Assembly: GCA_035524955.1 (NCBI GenBank) | Contig: DATLFG010000041.1 | Span: forward strand, 11,964-75,963 | Direction of reading: 5' to 3' | Length of the DNA: 64,000 nucleotides | Origin: CAMLFJ01 sp035524955 | Lineage (GTDB): Bacteria > Methylomirabilota > Methylomirabilia > Rokubacteriales > CSP1-6 | Part shown: in pieces, positions 17,079-25,952 of the stretch | Position numbering within the stretch: the stretch's first letter is position 1 | Layout: each line of letters starts with the position of its first letter | Notes under the pieces: generated by a model | Seen by the model: the letters and a program-made list of their open reading frames with translations, nothing else | Told to the model about the DNA's origin: nothing | Databases searched by the model: none | Translations under genes and position numbers: made by a program

Positions 17079-18617
17079 CTACCGGAGCTCGATGTCCTCG
17101 AACGGGCCCGTGTAGTAGAAGGTCGGGATCAGACCCATACCCGAGACCTTCATGGCCTTGCTCACGCCGTTGGGCCACTGGAGCTGGTAGATGGGCGCGA
17201 AGTAGGCCTGGTCCACGACCCGCTGCTGGATCCGCTTGAGCAGGGCCTCGCGCTTGGCGCGATCGGTCTCCCGCGACTGCTCCGCGAAGAGCCGGTCGAT
17301 CTCCGCGTCCTTGAGGATCGAGTGGACTCCGGCGGACACGATGTCCGCGTCGATCCGGGTGACCGCGTTGCCGAAGCCGCCGTTGGCGCAGAGGCAGATG
17401 CCGGCGAGCTCCTTCTTGCGCCGCTTGTCGAACATGACGGCGCGCTCCATCTTCTGGACCCTGGTCTTGATGCCGATCGCCCCCAGATAGCCGCCGACCG
17501 CCTCGGCGAAGCTGTAGTACGGGGGAATCGGCGTGATGACGCCGGCGTCGAAGCCGTTCGGATAGCCGGCCTCGGTCAGCAGCTGCTTGGCCTTCTTCGG
17601 GTCGTAGGGGAAGGGTTCGACCGGGAGCGCCCACTCGAACTCGCGCGGGACGATGCTGCCGGTGGGCGGCGAGGCCCCGAGCGTCTCGGCCTCGCTGAGC
17701 GCCTTGCGGTCGAGGGCGTAGTTGGCGGCCAGGCGCACCTTGCGGTTGTGCCAGGGCGACTTGGGGTCGTTCAGCTCGCCGAACTGGAGCCACCAGGTGG
17801 CGATGCCGCCCGAGAACACGAGGTCGAGATTCGGGTCCTTCTTGACCTCTTCGCCGAGGGGCCCGTCGGTCTTGTAAGCGATGTGCACCTCCCCGCGCTT
17901 GAGCATGGCGAGGCGGGTCGAGCCCTCGGTGACGCTCTTCATCACGATCCGCTTGACCTTCGGCGTCTTCCGCCAGTACTTCTCGTGGGCCTCCAGGACG
18001 ATCTCCACGCCCGGCGTCATGCTGACGAACTTGAACGGCCCGGCTCCGACCGGTGCCCTCTTGAACCCGTCCTCGCCGACCTTCTCGACGTACTTCTTGG
18101 GAACGATCCAGCCGGCGCCCGTCGCGGGCGAGCCATAGAACCCCATGAAGTCGGGCCACGGCGCCTTCAGGTGGAAGCGCACGTGGTGGGGGTTCACGAT
18201 CGTGACCGCCTCGACCTTCTCCTTCAGGAGCTTGGCCCCGGCGCCCCGGTACCGCTCGAAGCTGAACTTCACGTCCTCGGCGGTCATCGGGTCGCCGTTG
18301 TGGAAGACCACGTTCTTGCGCAGCACGAAGTCGTAGACGAGGCCGTCCTTGGACGCCTTCCACGACTCGGCCAGGCTCGGCGTCATCATCCCCGCCGGCA
18401 TCGGCTTGATGAGGGCGTCGTGCAGCGCGTACTGGATGATGAAGGGCGTGATCTGGCCGGGATTGTCGGCGGGATCGAACCAGGCCGGCGCGATCGTGAT
18501 GTGCACCGCATAGGTCACCGTGCCTTGCGGCGCGGCGGCGGACGGCGCGGGCGCGACGAGGAGGAGACCGAGGATCAGGGCGACCGTGCCCAGGAAGCAC
18601 CGGCGATTCGCTTTCAT
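17079..18617 (-). CDS. ABC transporter substrate-binding protein, family 5 (second importer)
   Basis: A 512-residue periplasmic binding protein with a cleavable signal peptide (MKANRRCFLGTVALILGLLL, ending near PSAAA). The SBP_bac_5 core includes HITIAPAWFDPADNPGQITP, GLVYDFVLRKNVVFHNGDPM and VRLAANYALDRKALSEAE. It is first in the operon with the DppB-type and DppC-type permeases and is driven by a strong upstream promoter. The substrate is unknown. The binding-site region differs from that of the binding protein at 11737, suggesting a different ligand. Confidence 0.92.
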   Translation of the reverse strand: MKANRRCFLGTVALILGLLLVAPAPSAAAPQGTVTYAVHITIAPAWFDPADNPGQITPFIIQYALHDALIKPMPAGMMTPSLAESWKASKDGLVYDFVLRKNVVFHNGDPMTAEDVKFSFERYRGAGAKLLKEKVEAVTIVNPHHVRFHLKAPWPDFMGFYGSPATGAGWIVPKKYVEKVGEDGFKRAPVGAGPFKFVSMTPGVEIVLEAHEKYWRKTPKVKRIVMKSVTEGSTRLAMLKRGEVHIAYKTDGPLGEEVKKDPNLDLVFSGGIATWWLQFGELNDPKSPWHNRKVRLAANYALDRKALSEAETLGASPPTGSIVPREFEWALPVEPFPYDPKKAKQLLTEAGYPNGFDAGVITPIPPYYSFAEAVGGYLGAIGIKTRVQKMERAVMFDKRRKKELAGICLCANGGFGNAVTRIDADIVSAGVHSILKDAEIDRLFAEQSRETDRAKREALLKRIQQRVVDQAYFAPIYQLQWPNGVSKAMKVSGMGLIPTFYYTGPFEDIELR

Positions 18618-18706
18618 GCCGTTCCCTCCTTACTCCAGAAGCTCGAGCGTGCTCCGCGACCGGGGACGCGAGCGGTGGATACCGTACACCGCCGAGCGGT
18701 AGGCGG

Positions 18707-18734
18707 ATTATGCGTGAATCGCCCGCCTTGTCAA
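18707..18734 (-). promoter_or_regulatory. Strong sigma70-type promoter for second ABC importer operon
   Basis: Read on the minus strand, TTGACA (18734-18729), a 16-bp spacer and CATAAT (18712-18707) are near consensus. They lie about 90 bp upstream of the binding-protein ATG at 18617. It is the best promoter match noticed in the window. Confidence 0.7.
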
Positions 18735-18983
18735 CCGCGGTTTCCGCAAGGCTGTCCCCTCGAGCCCCCCGGACGCTTCCCGGACTCCCCGGGCGGCGCG
18801 CGTCGGAGCTCCCGCGGTCGGACCGCGACGAGGGTCGGCCGACCAAGCGGGGCAGGGCTTGACCGCACGGTCGGCCTGGGCGCAGGATCGGGCCCGGGAT
18901 GCGGGCCAGCGAAGGCGCCCGACGGATCCGCTCGCTCGGAGAGGGTGGCGGCCCGCTGGTCAAGAACTCGCGCGGAGGACCGG

Positions 18984-19148
18984 ATGCGATTCGACGGGGA
19001 GGTGGCGCTCGTCTCGGGGCCCGGGATCGGCCGGGCCACCGCCCTGGGCTTCGGCGAGCGCCCCAGGGTGGCCGTCGCGGACATCGACCGCGGCCGGGCC
19101 GGGAGGGTGGCCGGCCCGATCGTGACGGCGGGCGGCGCGGCCGCGTGA
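18984..19148 (+). pseudogene. Short-chain dehydrogenase fragment
   Basis: The 54-codon frame MRFDGEVALVSGPGIGRATA continues into RVAVADIDRGRAGRVAG and then stops. It matches only the first strands of a classical SDR (expected VALVTGAGSGIGRATAL and VAVADID). Two residues of the glycine motif are missing and the catalytic Ser-Tyr-Lys part is absent. A GGAGG-like site precedes the ATG. It ends 19 bp before the alanine dehydrogenase start and is most likely a decayed remnant. The stretch 18735-18983 upstream holds no other recognisable gene. Confidence 0.6.
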
Positions 19149-19167
19149 GCCTCGGGGGGCCGGCGGC

Positions 19168-20286
19168 GTGATCATCGGCGTGCCGCGCGAGATCAAGTCC
19201 GGCGAGCAGCGCGTGGCGCTGACCCCGTCCGGGGCCCGCGCCCTGGTCGAGGGCGGCCACCGGGTGGTGGTCGAGCGCGGCGCGGGCCTGGGCAGCAGCA
19301 TCCGGGACGAGGAGTACACGCGCGAGGGCGCGACGCCCGCGTCGGTCGCGGACGTGTGGGCGCAGGCCGAGCTCATCCTCAAGGTGAAGGAGCCGCTGCC
19401 CGAGGAGTACCCGCGGATGCGCCCGGGCCAGATCCTCTTCACCTACCTGCACCTGGCGCCCGCGCCGGAGCTGGCCCGGGCGCTGCAGGCCGCCGGCGTC
19501 GTCGCCATCGCCTACGAGACCGTGCAGCGCCCCGACGGCACCCTGCCCCTGCTGGCCCCGATGAGCGAGGTAGCCGGACGTCTGTCGGTGCAGGAGGGCG
19601 CGTTCTTCCTCACCAAGGCGCGCGGCGGCCGCGGCATCCTGCTCGCCGGCGTCCCCGGCGTGCCGCCCGGCAATATCGTGGTCCTGGGCGCGGGCACCGT
19701 CGGCGTCAACGCGGCGCGCATGGCGCTGGGCCTGGGCGCCGACGTCTCGATCCTCGACATCAATCTCGACCGCCTGCGCGCGGTGGACGACCTCTTCCAC
19801 GGCCGGGTCATCACGCTCGTGTCCAACAGCTTCAACATCGGCCAGGTGCTGCGCCGGGCCGACCTCCTGGTCGGCGCCGTGCTCGTCACCGGCGCCCGGG
19901 CCCCGGTGCTCGTCACCAAGGAGATGGTGGCGTCCATGAAGGAGGGCTCGGTGATCGTGGACGTGGCGGTGGATCAGGGCGGCAGCGTGGAGACGATCCG
20001 CCCGACCACGCTGAAGGACCCGACCTATCTCGCCTCCGGCGTCGTCCACTACGGCGTCGCCAACATGCCGGCGCTGGTGCCGCGCACCTCCACCTTCGCG
20101 CTGAACAACGCGACCCTGCCCTACGCGCTCGAGCTGGCCGGCAAGGGCCTGGCCGCGGCCGTCCGCGACAACGGGCCGCTCGCGAAGGGCGTCAACATCT
20201 GGCGCGGGCGCATCGTGCACCCGGCGGTGGCGGAGGCGCTCGGCGAGCCGGAGACCCCGCTGTCGACCCTACTCGAGAGGAGCTGA
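19168..20286 (+). CDS. ald: Alanine dehydrogenase
   Basis: A 372-residue enzyme, the normal family length. It interconverts L-alanine and pyruvate plus ammonia with NAD. The start reads MIIGVPREIKSGEQRVALTP, the classic Ald/PntA N-terminus. The active-site region LILKVKEPLPEEY contains the conserved lysine and LFTYLHLAP the conserved histidine. The nucleotide-binding motif is VVLGAGTVGVNAARMALGLG near residue 170, with Asp at DINLDRL. The C-terminal GVNIWRGRIVHPAVAEALG is typical. The start is GTG 19168. A TauD-type dioxygenase follows 2 bp later, so they are co-transcribed. Confidence 0.94.
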   Translation: MIIGVPREIKSGEQRVALTPSGARALVEGGHRVVVERGAGLGSSIRDEEYTREGATPASVADVWAQAELILKVKEPLPEEYPRMRPGQILFTYLHLAPAPELARALQAAGVVAIAYETVQRPDGTLPLLAPMSEVAGRLSVQEGAFFLTKARGGRGILLAGVPGVPPGNIVVLGAGTVGVNAARMALGLGADVSILDINLDRLRAVDDLFHGRVITLVSNSFNIGQVLRRADLLVGAVLVTGARAPVLVTKEMVASMKEGSVIVDVAVDQGGSVETIRPTTLKDPTYLASGVVHYGVANMPALVPRTSTFALNNATLPYALELAGKGLAAAVRDNGPLAKGVNIWRGRIVHPAVAEALGEPETPLSTLLERS

Positions 20287-20288
20287 CC

Positions 20289-21119
20289 ATGACCCACCGG
20301 ACCCTGACGGTCGAGAAGCTCACGCCCCACATCGGCGCCGAGGTGCTCGGGGTGGATCTGTCGCGGCCGCTCGAGGAGCCCACGTTCAAGCAGGTCCACG
20401 ATGCCCTCATCGAGAACCAGGTGATCTTCTTCCGCGATCAGCGCATGACCCCGGACCAGCAGAAGGCCTTCGGCCGCCTCTTCGGGGAGCTGGCGGTGCA
20501 CCCCGCCGCCCCCGGGCTCGTGGAGGGCCACCCCGAGATCCTGGTGATCCACGCCGACGAGACATCCAGGCACGTGGCGGGCGAGAACTGGCACTCCGAC
20601 GTCTCCTGCGACCCCGAACCGCCCATGGGCAGCATCCTCTACATGCACGAGCTGCCCCCCGTCGGCGGCGACACCCTCTTCGCCAGCATGTACGCGGCGT
20701 ACGAGGCCCTCTCCGAGCCGATGAAGCGCCTGCTCGAGGGCATGACCGCGATCCACCGCGGCGAGCACGTCTACCGCGGCCGATACGGCGTGCAGGACGA
20801 GGGCAAGACCTTCCCGGAGGCCGAGCACCCGGTGATCCGCACGCATCCGGTCTCCGGTCGCCGGGGGCTCTTCGTCAACCGCACCTTCACCACGCGCATC
20901 CCGCAGCTCAGCCGCAACGAGAGCGCCGCGGTCCTGCGCATGCTCTACGAGCACATCGAGACACCGGAGTTTCAGTGCCGCTTCCGCTGGCGGGTCAACT
21001 CGGTGGCGTTCTGGGACAATCGCTGCGCCCAGCATCACGCGATGTGGGACTACTTCCCGCAGCGGCGCCACGGCCACCGCGTGACCGTCAAGGGGGACCG
21101 GCCGTTCTACCGGCCGTGA
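20289..21119 (+). CDS. TauD/TfdA-family Fe(II)/2-oxoglutarate dioxygenase
   Basis: A 276-residue dioxygenase. The iron ligands are visible as HxD in NWHSDVSCD (near residue 100) and the distal His in RCAQHHAMWDY (near 255). The 2-oxoglutarate-binding Arg is probably in HGHRVTVKG. TauD-type enzymes hydroxylate sulfonates, phenoxyacetates or other small acids. The real substrate is unknown. It follows ald by 2 bp with GAGGAGCT just upstream of the ATG. A second, different TauD homologue lies at 35493. Confidence 0.9.
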   Translation: MTHRTLTVEKLTPHIGAEVLGVDLSRPLEEPTFKQVHDALIENQVIFFRDQRMTPDQQKAFGRLFGELAVHPAAPGLVEGHPEILVIHADETSRHVAGENWHSDVSCDPEPPMGSILYMHELPPVGGDTLFASMYAAYEALSEPMKRLLEGMTAIHRGEHVYRGRYGVQDEGKTFPEAEHPVIRTHPVSGRRGLFVNRTFTTRIPQLSRNESAAVLRMLYEHIETPEFQCRFRWRVNSVAFWDNRCAQHHAMWDYFPQRRHGHRVTVKGDRPFYRP

Positions 21120-21166
21120 CCGGGCGCGAGCCCACTCCGGATGTGCCCCCCAGAGGAGGTTTCGCC

Positions 21167-21607
21167 ATGACACAGATCCGATCTCGGCTGGGCTCGTGGG
21201 CCTCGTTGATCAGCCTCGTGGCCGCAGTCTCGGGCTGCGCCTCGGGTCCGGCGGCACAGCCCAGCGCCTACGTCTATCCCCAGAAGGGCCAGACGCAGGC
21301 CCAGCAGGTACGCGACACGAGCGAGTGCCAGGGCTGGGCCAAGCAGCAGACGGGCTTCGATCCGTTGACCGATAGCGCCAAGGGCGCGGGCGTGGGCGCG
21401 CTGGTCGGCGCAGTGGGCGGGGCCGCGGCCGGCGCGGCGATCGGCGCGGCGACGGGCAACGCGGGGACGGGCGCGGCCATCGGCGCGGCCGCCGGCGGCA
21501 TCGGCGGGGCGGGGGTGGGGGGCACCTACAACTACAGCAAGTCCAAGGACGGCTACGATCGCGCCTTCTCCGCCTGCATGAGCGGCCGCGGCTACACCGT
21601 CCGCTGA
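21167..21607 (+). CDS. Glycine-zipper lipoprotein
   Basis: A 146-residue envelope protein. The signal peptide ends at a lipobox (AAVSGC, Cys near residue 24), so it should be lipidated. After a polar stretch with Gln and Cys there is a long Gly/Ala zipper (AGVGALVGAVGGAAAGAAIG and onward), which can insert into membranes or self-associate as in OmpA-like and SlyB-like proteins. A well-placed GAGGAGGT precedes the ATG. Two additional cysteines (ECQGW and SACMSGRGY) could form a disulfide. Function unknown. Confidence 0.8.
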   Translation: MTQIRSRLGSWASLISLVAAVSGCASGPAAQPSAYVYPQKGQTQAQQVRDTSECQGWAKQQTGFDPLTDSAKGAGVGALVGAVGGAAAGAAIGAATGNAGTGAAIGAAAGGIGGAGVGGTYNYSKSKDGYDRAFSACMSGRGYTVR

Positions 21608-21625
21608 CGACTGCCGGCCGGCACG

Positions 21626-22051
21626 CTAGGCCGACCGGGGCGGCGCGTGCTCGAAGGGCAGCTTGACGTAGCGCGCCTTCTCGACCTCGATCACGAGCGC
21701 GACGCGGCCCGCGGGGTCGCGGAACGGGAACGGCTTGCCGGTGTACTTGTGCGACACCGGATCCATGATCGCGAGGTCGGGGTCGGGCCGGCGCTCGACG
21801 ACCCGGCCGCGGATCTGAGCCTCCATGTAGGGATCGTGGAAGTCCACGATGGACAGGGCCACGCGGGGATCCCGGCGGGTATTGCGCGCCTTCAGCGAGC
21901 CTTCCCCGGTGCAGACCAGGATGCGGTCGCCGTCGCGCCCCACCCAGACCGGAACGCTCTGCGGGGAGCCGTCCGGCATCACGGTGGCGAGATGGGCGAA
22001 GTTGGCGCGGTCCAGTAGCTGCTTGATCTCCTGGGACAGTGGCTGTGGCAT
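21626..22051 (-). CDS. PPOX-class (pyridoxamine 5'-phosphate oxidase-like) flavin/F420 enzyme
   Basis: A 141-residue split-barrel protein starting MPQPLSQEIKQLLDRANFAH. It has the typical LATVMPDGSPQSVPVWVGRD and ARNTRRDPRVALSIVD segments of PPOX/F420-dependent family proteins, with DPYMEAQIRGRVVE following. Members bind FMN, F420 or heme degradation substrates. The cofactor is not decidable here. The start at 22051 is favoured over 22117 because AGAGGGGGG lies just upstream. It is next to the MATE gene on the same strand (22 bp gap). Confidence 0.85.
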   Translation of the reverse strand: MPQPLSQEIKQLLDRANFAHLATVMPDGSPQSVPVWVGRDGDRILVCTGEGSLKARNTRRDPRVALSIVDFHDPYMEAQIRGRVVERRPDPDLAIMDPVSHKYTGKPFPFRDPAGRVALVIEVEKARYVKLPFEHAPPRSA

Positions 22052-22073
22052 GGCGACCCCCCTCTTCCGCCCA

Positions 22074-23537
22074 TCATGCTCCTCTGTCACGCGGCCCGCG
22101 AGCCCGACGATCCTCACGCCGCAGCAGCCGGAGGTAGAAGGCGAGCAGGAGCAGCCCGGCCAGGGCGAGTCCCACCGCCTGCATCAACCACATGCCGGAG
22201 ACGCCCAGCGGCGGCCCCCAGAGCCCGCGAAAGGCGACGTGATAGCCACCGAGCAGGCCGACTCCCCAGAGCGTCAGCGCGTACACCACGGTGGGGGCGA
22301 CCGCGCGCTTGTGCGCGCGGAGCACGAAGCCGACGCCGGTCTGCAGCGCGTCGAAGACGTGAAAGGCGGCCAGGTAGGGGATCAAGGTCAGGGCCACCGC
22401 CGCCACCGCCGCGTCGCTCGTGTAGACCTGCACGATGAGATCGCGCAGCGTCCACACCGCCAGCGCGAGCGACGCGGAGGCCAGCACCGCGATGCGGATC
22501 CCCGCGGCCGCGGTCCGCCGCGCCTGTGCCCCGTCTTCCGCGCCGATCGCGTGGGCGGTGAGGGTGGCGGTGGCGACCGCGAGCGAGAGCGGCACCATGA
22601 AGCACAGGGCCGCGAGGTTCGCCACGACCTGGTGCCCGCCCATCACGCTGGTGCCGAGCCGCGCGACGAGCAAGGTGATGAAGGTGAACGACGTCGCCTC
22701 GATCGCGTACGACAGGCCCATCGGGATGCCGAGACGGAGCAGCTCGCGCAGTGTGGGCCAGTGGGGTCCCGCCCCGCGGATCTCGAAGCCGCGATAGAAC
22801 GAGTCGAGGCGCGTGTGCGCCCAGGCCCCGGCGAGGAGAGCCCAGAAGACGATGGCCGTCGCCAGTGCGCCGCCGACCGCGCCCAGTCGCGGCACTCCGA
22901 GCCCCCCGAAGATCAGGAGGGGGCTCAGGACGACCTTCAGCACGAGACCCGCGACCTGCATCCGCATCACGATCTGCGGGCGCGCCACCGCGATGTTCAC
23001 CGCGCAGATCGCCCGGAACATCAGGGCGGCGGGCAGGGCGAGGCTGATGACCCGCAGATACCGCGTCACCAGCCCCTCCACCGCGGGCGGAGCGTGGAGC
23101 CACGCGAGCCACGGCCCGGGAAAGGCCAGGAACAGGCCGCCGCCGACGGAGAGCAGCAGCGCCAGCCACAGGCCCTGGACGTAGCTCACGCCGATGGCGG
23201 CGTGGCGCCCCCCGCCATGGTGCTGGGCGATGATGGGGTTGAGCGCGTTGATCGCGCCCAGGAGGCTCACGAAGACGCTCGAGTAGACGCCGGCTCCCAG
23301 GCCCATCGCGGCGAGGTCGGTGGCCGAGGCGTGCCCGGTGAGCACGGTGTCGACCACCGCGTAGAGCATGACCGCCACCTGGCCGACGAAGATCGGCCGC
23401 GCCTGGGAGAGGATGCCGCGCGCGATCGACGGAACGGCCGGGTGTGTCAGATCGCCTGCGCTGAGGTGGCGGACCGCAGGCGCGCTACTTCGTGCTGACA
23501 ATGCGGTCCCGGAGCTCGGCGTACCGCTGCCGAGCAT
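22074..23537 (-). CDS. MATE-family efflux transporter
   Basis: A 487-residue multidrug and toxic-compound extrusion protein with about twelve hydrophobic segments in two MatE halves. Characteristic pieces are ILSQARPIFVGQVAVMLYAV, VDTVLTGHASATDLAAMGLG and the second-half LRLGIPMGLSYAIEATSF. These transporters use Na+ or H+ gradients to export drugs and metabolites. The open frame extends to 23858, but the upstream extension is Arg/Pro-rich and contains fragments of a decayed gene, so the ATG at 23537 is preferred. The exact start is uncertain. Confidence 0.88.
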   Translation of the reverse strand: MLGSGTPSSGTALSARSSAPAVRHLSAGDLTHPAVPSIARGILSQARPIFVGQVAVMLYAVVDTVLTGHASATDLAAMGLGAGVYSSVFVSLLGAINALNPIIAQHHGGGRHAAIGVSYVQGLWLALLLSVGGGLFLAFPGPWLAWLHAPPAVEGLVTRYLRVISLALPAALMFRAICAVNIAVARPQIVMRMQVAGLVLKVVLSPLLIFGGLGVPRLGAVGGALATAIVFWALLAGAWAHTRLDSFYRGFEIRGAGPHWPTLRELLRLGIPMGLSYAIEATSFTFITLLVARLGTSVMGGHQVVANLAALCFMVPLSLAVATATLTAHAIGAEDGAQARRTAAAGIRIAVLASASLALAVWTLRDLIVQVYTSDAAVAAVALTLIPYLAAFHVFDALQTGVGFVLRAHKRAVAPTVVYALTLWGVGLLGGYHVAFRGLWGPPLGVSGMWLMQAVGLALAGLLLLAFYLRLLRREDRRARGPRDRGA

Positions 23538-23650
23538 CTCCGTGGCCGTGGCGAGGTCGTCCCGCCCCCGGTGGCGTCGCGGCTCTTCCTCGGCGCTTCC
23601 ATGCCGGCGCTCATGATGAGCTTCTGCTGGTCGGGGGTCAAGCTGCGGGA
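23485..23650 (-). pseudogene. C-terminal remnant of an unidentified gene (frameshifted)
   Basis: Read across three frames on the minus strand, a coherent helical sequence appears: SLTPDQQKLIMSAGMEA, then RDDLATATEM, then DARQRYAELRDRIVSTK followed by TAG at 23487-23485. No single frame covers it. It resembles the C-terminus of some soluble or periplasmic protein, but I cannot name the family. It overlaps the upstream part of the MATE reading frame. Confidence 0.35.
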
Positions 23651-23706
23651 GCTTCCTCGGCGTCCTGCGATCGTGTGGATCTGCCCCGCCCGGGAGCGAC
23701 CCGGCG

Positions 23707-24627
23707 CTACTTCTGCCGGCGGCGCGCGGCGCCCTGGCCCGTACCCGAGCACCCCGCACCGGCCCCGCCACCGACTCCACCGCCGCACCCCCGCCCCGTG
23801 AGCCCACTGCCGCTCTCGGTGATGAGACGCAGGGGAGACTCGGCGAACGCCTGCCCAAGAGCCGTCGCCCATGGGGTGACCGGCATCTCGGCGCCTACGA
23901 ACAGGGTGGCCTCGGCCGCGCTCCGTTCCCCTTCGCGCACCCAGAAGCCGTGGATGAGGTCATCGGACAGGGTCACGGGCAGGGACTCGCCCACGAGATC
24001 CGCAAACGTGCCCGCGATCTCGTCCGGCGTAAGGGGTCGAAGATGGCCGGCCGCCACGTCGTAGCGCTGACCGGCACGGACCACAACCGCGAGCCCCGGT
24101 GGCCCAGCCAGTGGCGTGACGTCGACCACGCCTCGCGTGACCGTGACGAGTGTGTTCGGCGCTCCACCCGGCGCAGGGGACGGGAGGATCTCGACCACCA
24201 GCACGGTCCCTCGGACCGCGGCGACCGCATTCGGCGTGTGGATCTCGAGTAGGTCGCCCGGGCGCATCCGGCTTCGGGCAACGCCAAGGGCAAGCTTGCC
24301 CTCGGACAGCCTCAGGATCTCGGTGCCCGCGCCCTCGGTGATCATCAACGTGGAGAGCTCGCGGACCGTGATCAACGCCTTGCCTCCCAGGAGCACCCGC
24401 ATCAGCGAACGCTCGGCGGTGGCGATCCGGTCGCGCACAAAGAGCGCGTCCTTGAAGCGGAGTGGCTGTGGATGAGCCAGGGACGGTCGAGCAACCGTGG
24501 CCCGGCCGGACAACGTGGTCACGATGCCCTGGGCGGTCTGCGCGGAGGCGACACCGGGCATCAGAGCCAGGAGGAACCCGGTCCACAACGTGAACGAGCG
24601 TGCGCCAGCCATCGTGGTCACGTCCAT
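23707..24627 (-). CDS. FecR domain-containing protein with signal peptide
   Basis: A 306-residue exported protein. The signal peptide is MAGARSFTLWTGFLLALMPG (ATG 24612 gives a cleaner start) with cleavage near ASA. A FecR-like beta domain follows: VTTLSGRATVARPS, LFVRDRIATAERSLMRVLLG, EILRLSEGKLALGVARS and the hallmark IHTPNAVAAVRGTVLVVE near residue 140. Stand-alone FecR domains occur in envelope sensing and polysaccharide binding. The C-terminus is Gly-rich (RGCGGGVGGGAGAGC). No sigma factor or TonB receptor is adjacent. Confidence 0.82.
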   Translation of the reverse strand: MDVTTMAGARSFTLWTGFLLALMPGVASAQTAQGIVTTLSGRATVARPSLAHPQPLRFKDALFVRDRIATAERSLMRVLLGGKALITVRELSTLMITEGAGTEILRLSEGKLALGVARSRMRPGDLLEIHTPNAVAAVRGTVLVVEILPSPAPGGAPNTLVTVTRGVVDVTPLAGPPGLAVVVRAGQRYDVAAGHLRPLTPDEIAGTFADLVGESLPVTLSDDLIHGFWVREGERSAAEATLFVGAEMPVTPWATALGQAFAESPLRLITESGSGLTGRGCGGGVGGGAGAGCSGTGQGAARRRQK

Positions 24628-24728
24628 GCTTCACGCAAGGAGCCTGCCAGGCTGATCCGACCCAAGACTGTTGAAAGAATTGATTCGGTGGCCTACCCGG
24701 ACGGCCGGCGTGGCTCGGGCGATGTCAG

Positions 24729-25058
24729 CCGCGCACCGCATCGTCCACGAGCAAACACTGTGCGATATCGATGAGTGGGACGTCTTTGGCGGAGCGGTTG
24801 GCCTCGCTCCGGCCGTCCACGAAGCTCATGCTAATATCCGGCGACGCGTCGAAGACCCCGACGATCCCGCGGGCCTTCAGCCTCTCGACGCCATCCACGC
24901 ACGAGGACCTGGTCGCGAGCGTCCGCCAGGTACTCGACGCCGATCCGGGAGCCGACGCTCCGGCCGACCGCAAGGAGAACCGCAACGCGTTCGACCAGCA
25001 GCTCGGCCGCGAGCTCACGGCGACCCGCACCGCGCGCGAGCGGTTCGGCACGCGCTGA
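24729..25058 (+). pseudogene. Response-regulator receiver-domain remnant
   Basis: The frame containing MSGTSLAERLASLRPSTKLM and LISGDASKTPTI matches the second half of a CheY-like receiver (after the phospho-Asp, normally ...PGMSGRELAERL and a later KPF). The last helix is STHEDLVASVRQVLDAD. The phosphoacceptor half and the conserved lysine context are missing. An unrelated tail (DQQLGRELTATRTARERFG) follows. The N-terminal half is not recoverable upstream, so this is a decayed fragment. Confidence 0.5.
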
Positions 25059-25076
25059 GGCGCGTCGCCGGGGAAG

Positions 25077-25385
25077 CTACGCGGGCCGGATCCCGGTCAC
25101 CCGCGTGAGGACACCGGGCACGAACTCGTGCGCGGCGACGTCGCGGAAGCCGGCCCGCTCGAAGTAAGCCCGGCACTCCGCGACGGAGTGCGCGATGCCC
25201 GTGCTTCCCCACAGCGCCTCGGCCAGCCCCCAGAGGGCGGGATCCCGGGGCCCGTGCGCGCGGCGTCCAGCATCTCGCCGATCAGGTGCATCGCGCCGCC
25301 CCGCTCGAGCGCGGCGAAGGCCCTCCCGATGACCGCCCCGATGATCCCGCGGCTGTACTGCGGGAGGTTGCGGCCGCCTCGGTAT
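25077..25385 (-). pseudogene. SAM-dependent methyltransferase C-terminal fragment (frameshifted)
   Basis: The C-terminal part GLAEALWGSTGIAHSVAECR then YFERAGFRDVAAHEFVPGVL is in one frame (about 25077-25245). The preceding part NLPQYSRGIIGAVIGRAFAA then LERGGAMHLIGEMLDAARTG is in another (about 25255-25385). Joined by a one-base shift they read as the end of an O-methyltransferase-like protein. The SAM-binding core is missing and the sequence stops at about 25390, next to an equally truncated plus-strand gene. Confidence 0.55.
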
Positions 25386-25409
25386 CGGCGCCCCGCGCCA
25401 CCTGAGTGA

Positions 25410-25952
25410 AGAGCCCAACGGGCCGCGGCCCTCGTCGAGAGTGAAGGCTACTGCCGATGGACCCGCGTCGAGGAGATCTGCGCGTTCGCGAAGAAGCTCG
25501 GGTTCAGGAAGATCGGCATCGCGACCTGCATCAGCATGGTGGACCTCGCCAGAACGCTGAGCGGCATCCTGGAATCCCACGGGTTCGAGGTCGCCTCGGT
25601 GGCGTGCAAGAACGGCGGGGTCCCCAAGGAGCAGCTGGGCCTCCGCGAGGATCAGAAGATCCGCCCCGGCCGGCACGAGTCCATGTGCAATCCGATCTCG
25701 CAAGCGGAGCTGCTCAATCGGGCGGGGTGTGAGCTCAACATGGTGCTCGGCCTCTGTGTCGGCCACGACAGCCTCTTCTTCCCGCATTCCCAGGGCTTGG
25801 TCACGACCCTGGTCGCGAAGGATCGCGTGCTCGCCCACAACCCGATCGGCGCCCTGCACCTGGCCGATTCCTACTTCCAGCGGCTGTGGGGACCCGCCCG
25901 GCCCGCGATCCCGCCCCGGCTGCCGGCGGAGAGACGCGGCAACACCCGATGA
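25410..25952 (+). pseudogene. DUF1847 family protein, 5'-truncated
   Basis: From 25416 the frame reads QRAAALVESEGYCRWTRVEE, then KKLGFRKIGIATCISMVDLA, VASVACKNGGVPKEQLGLRE, CNPISQAELLNRAGCELNMV and LGLCVGHDSLFFPHSQGLVT. This matches the DUF1847 (putative metal-binding) family well, apart from the cysteine-rich N-terminal quarter, which is absent. An in-frame TGA sits at 25407 and no ATG or GTG occurs before 25536. If translated at all, it would start at 25536 and give 138 residues. Probably a truncated gene. Confidence 0.65.

Noticed and set aside
17056..20220. A 1054-codon minus-strand frame spanning the ABC binding protein and alanine dehydrogenase
   Set aside because: It reads across two well supported genes in the wrong frame and strand. 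The composition is typical of shadow coding.
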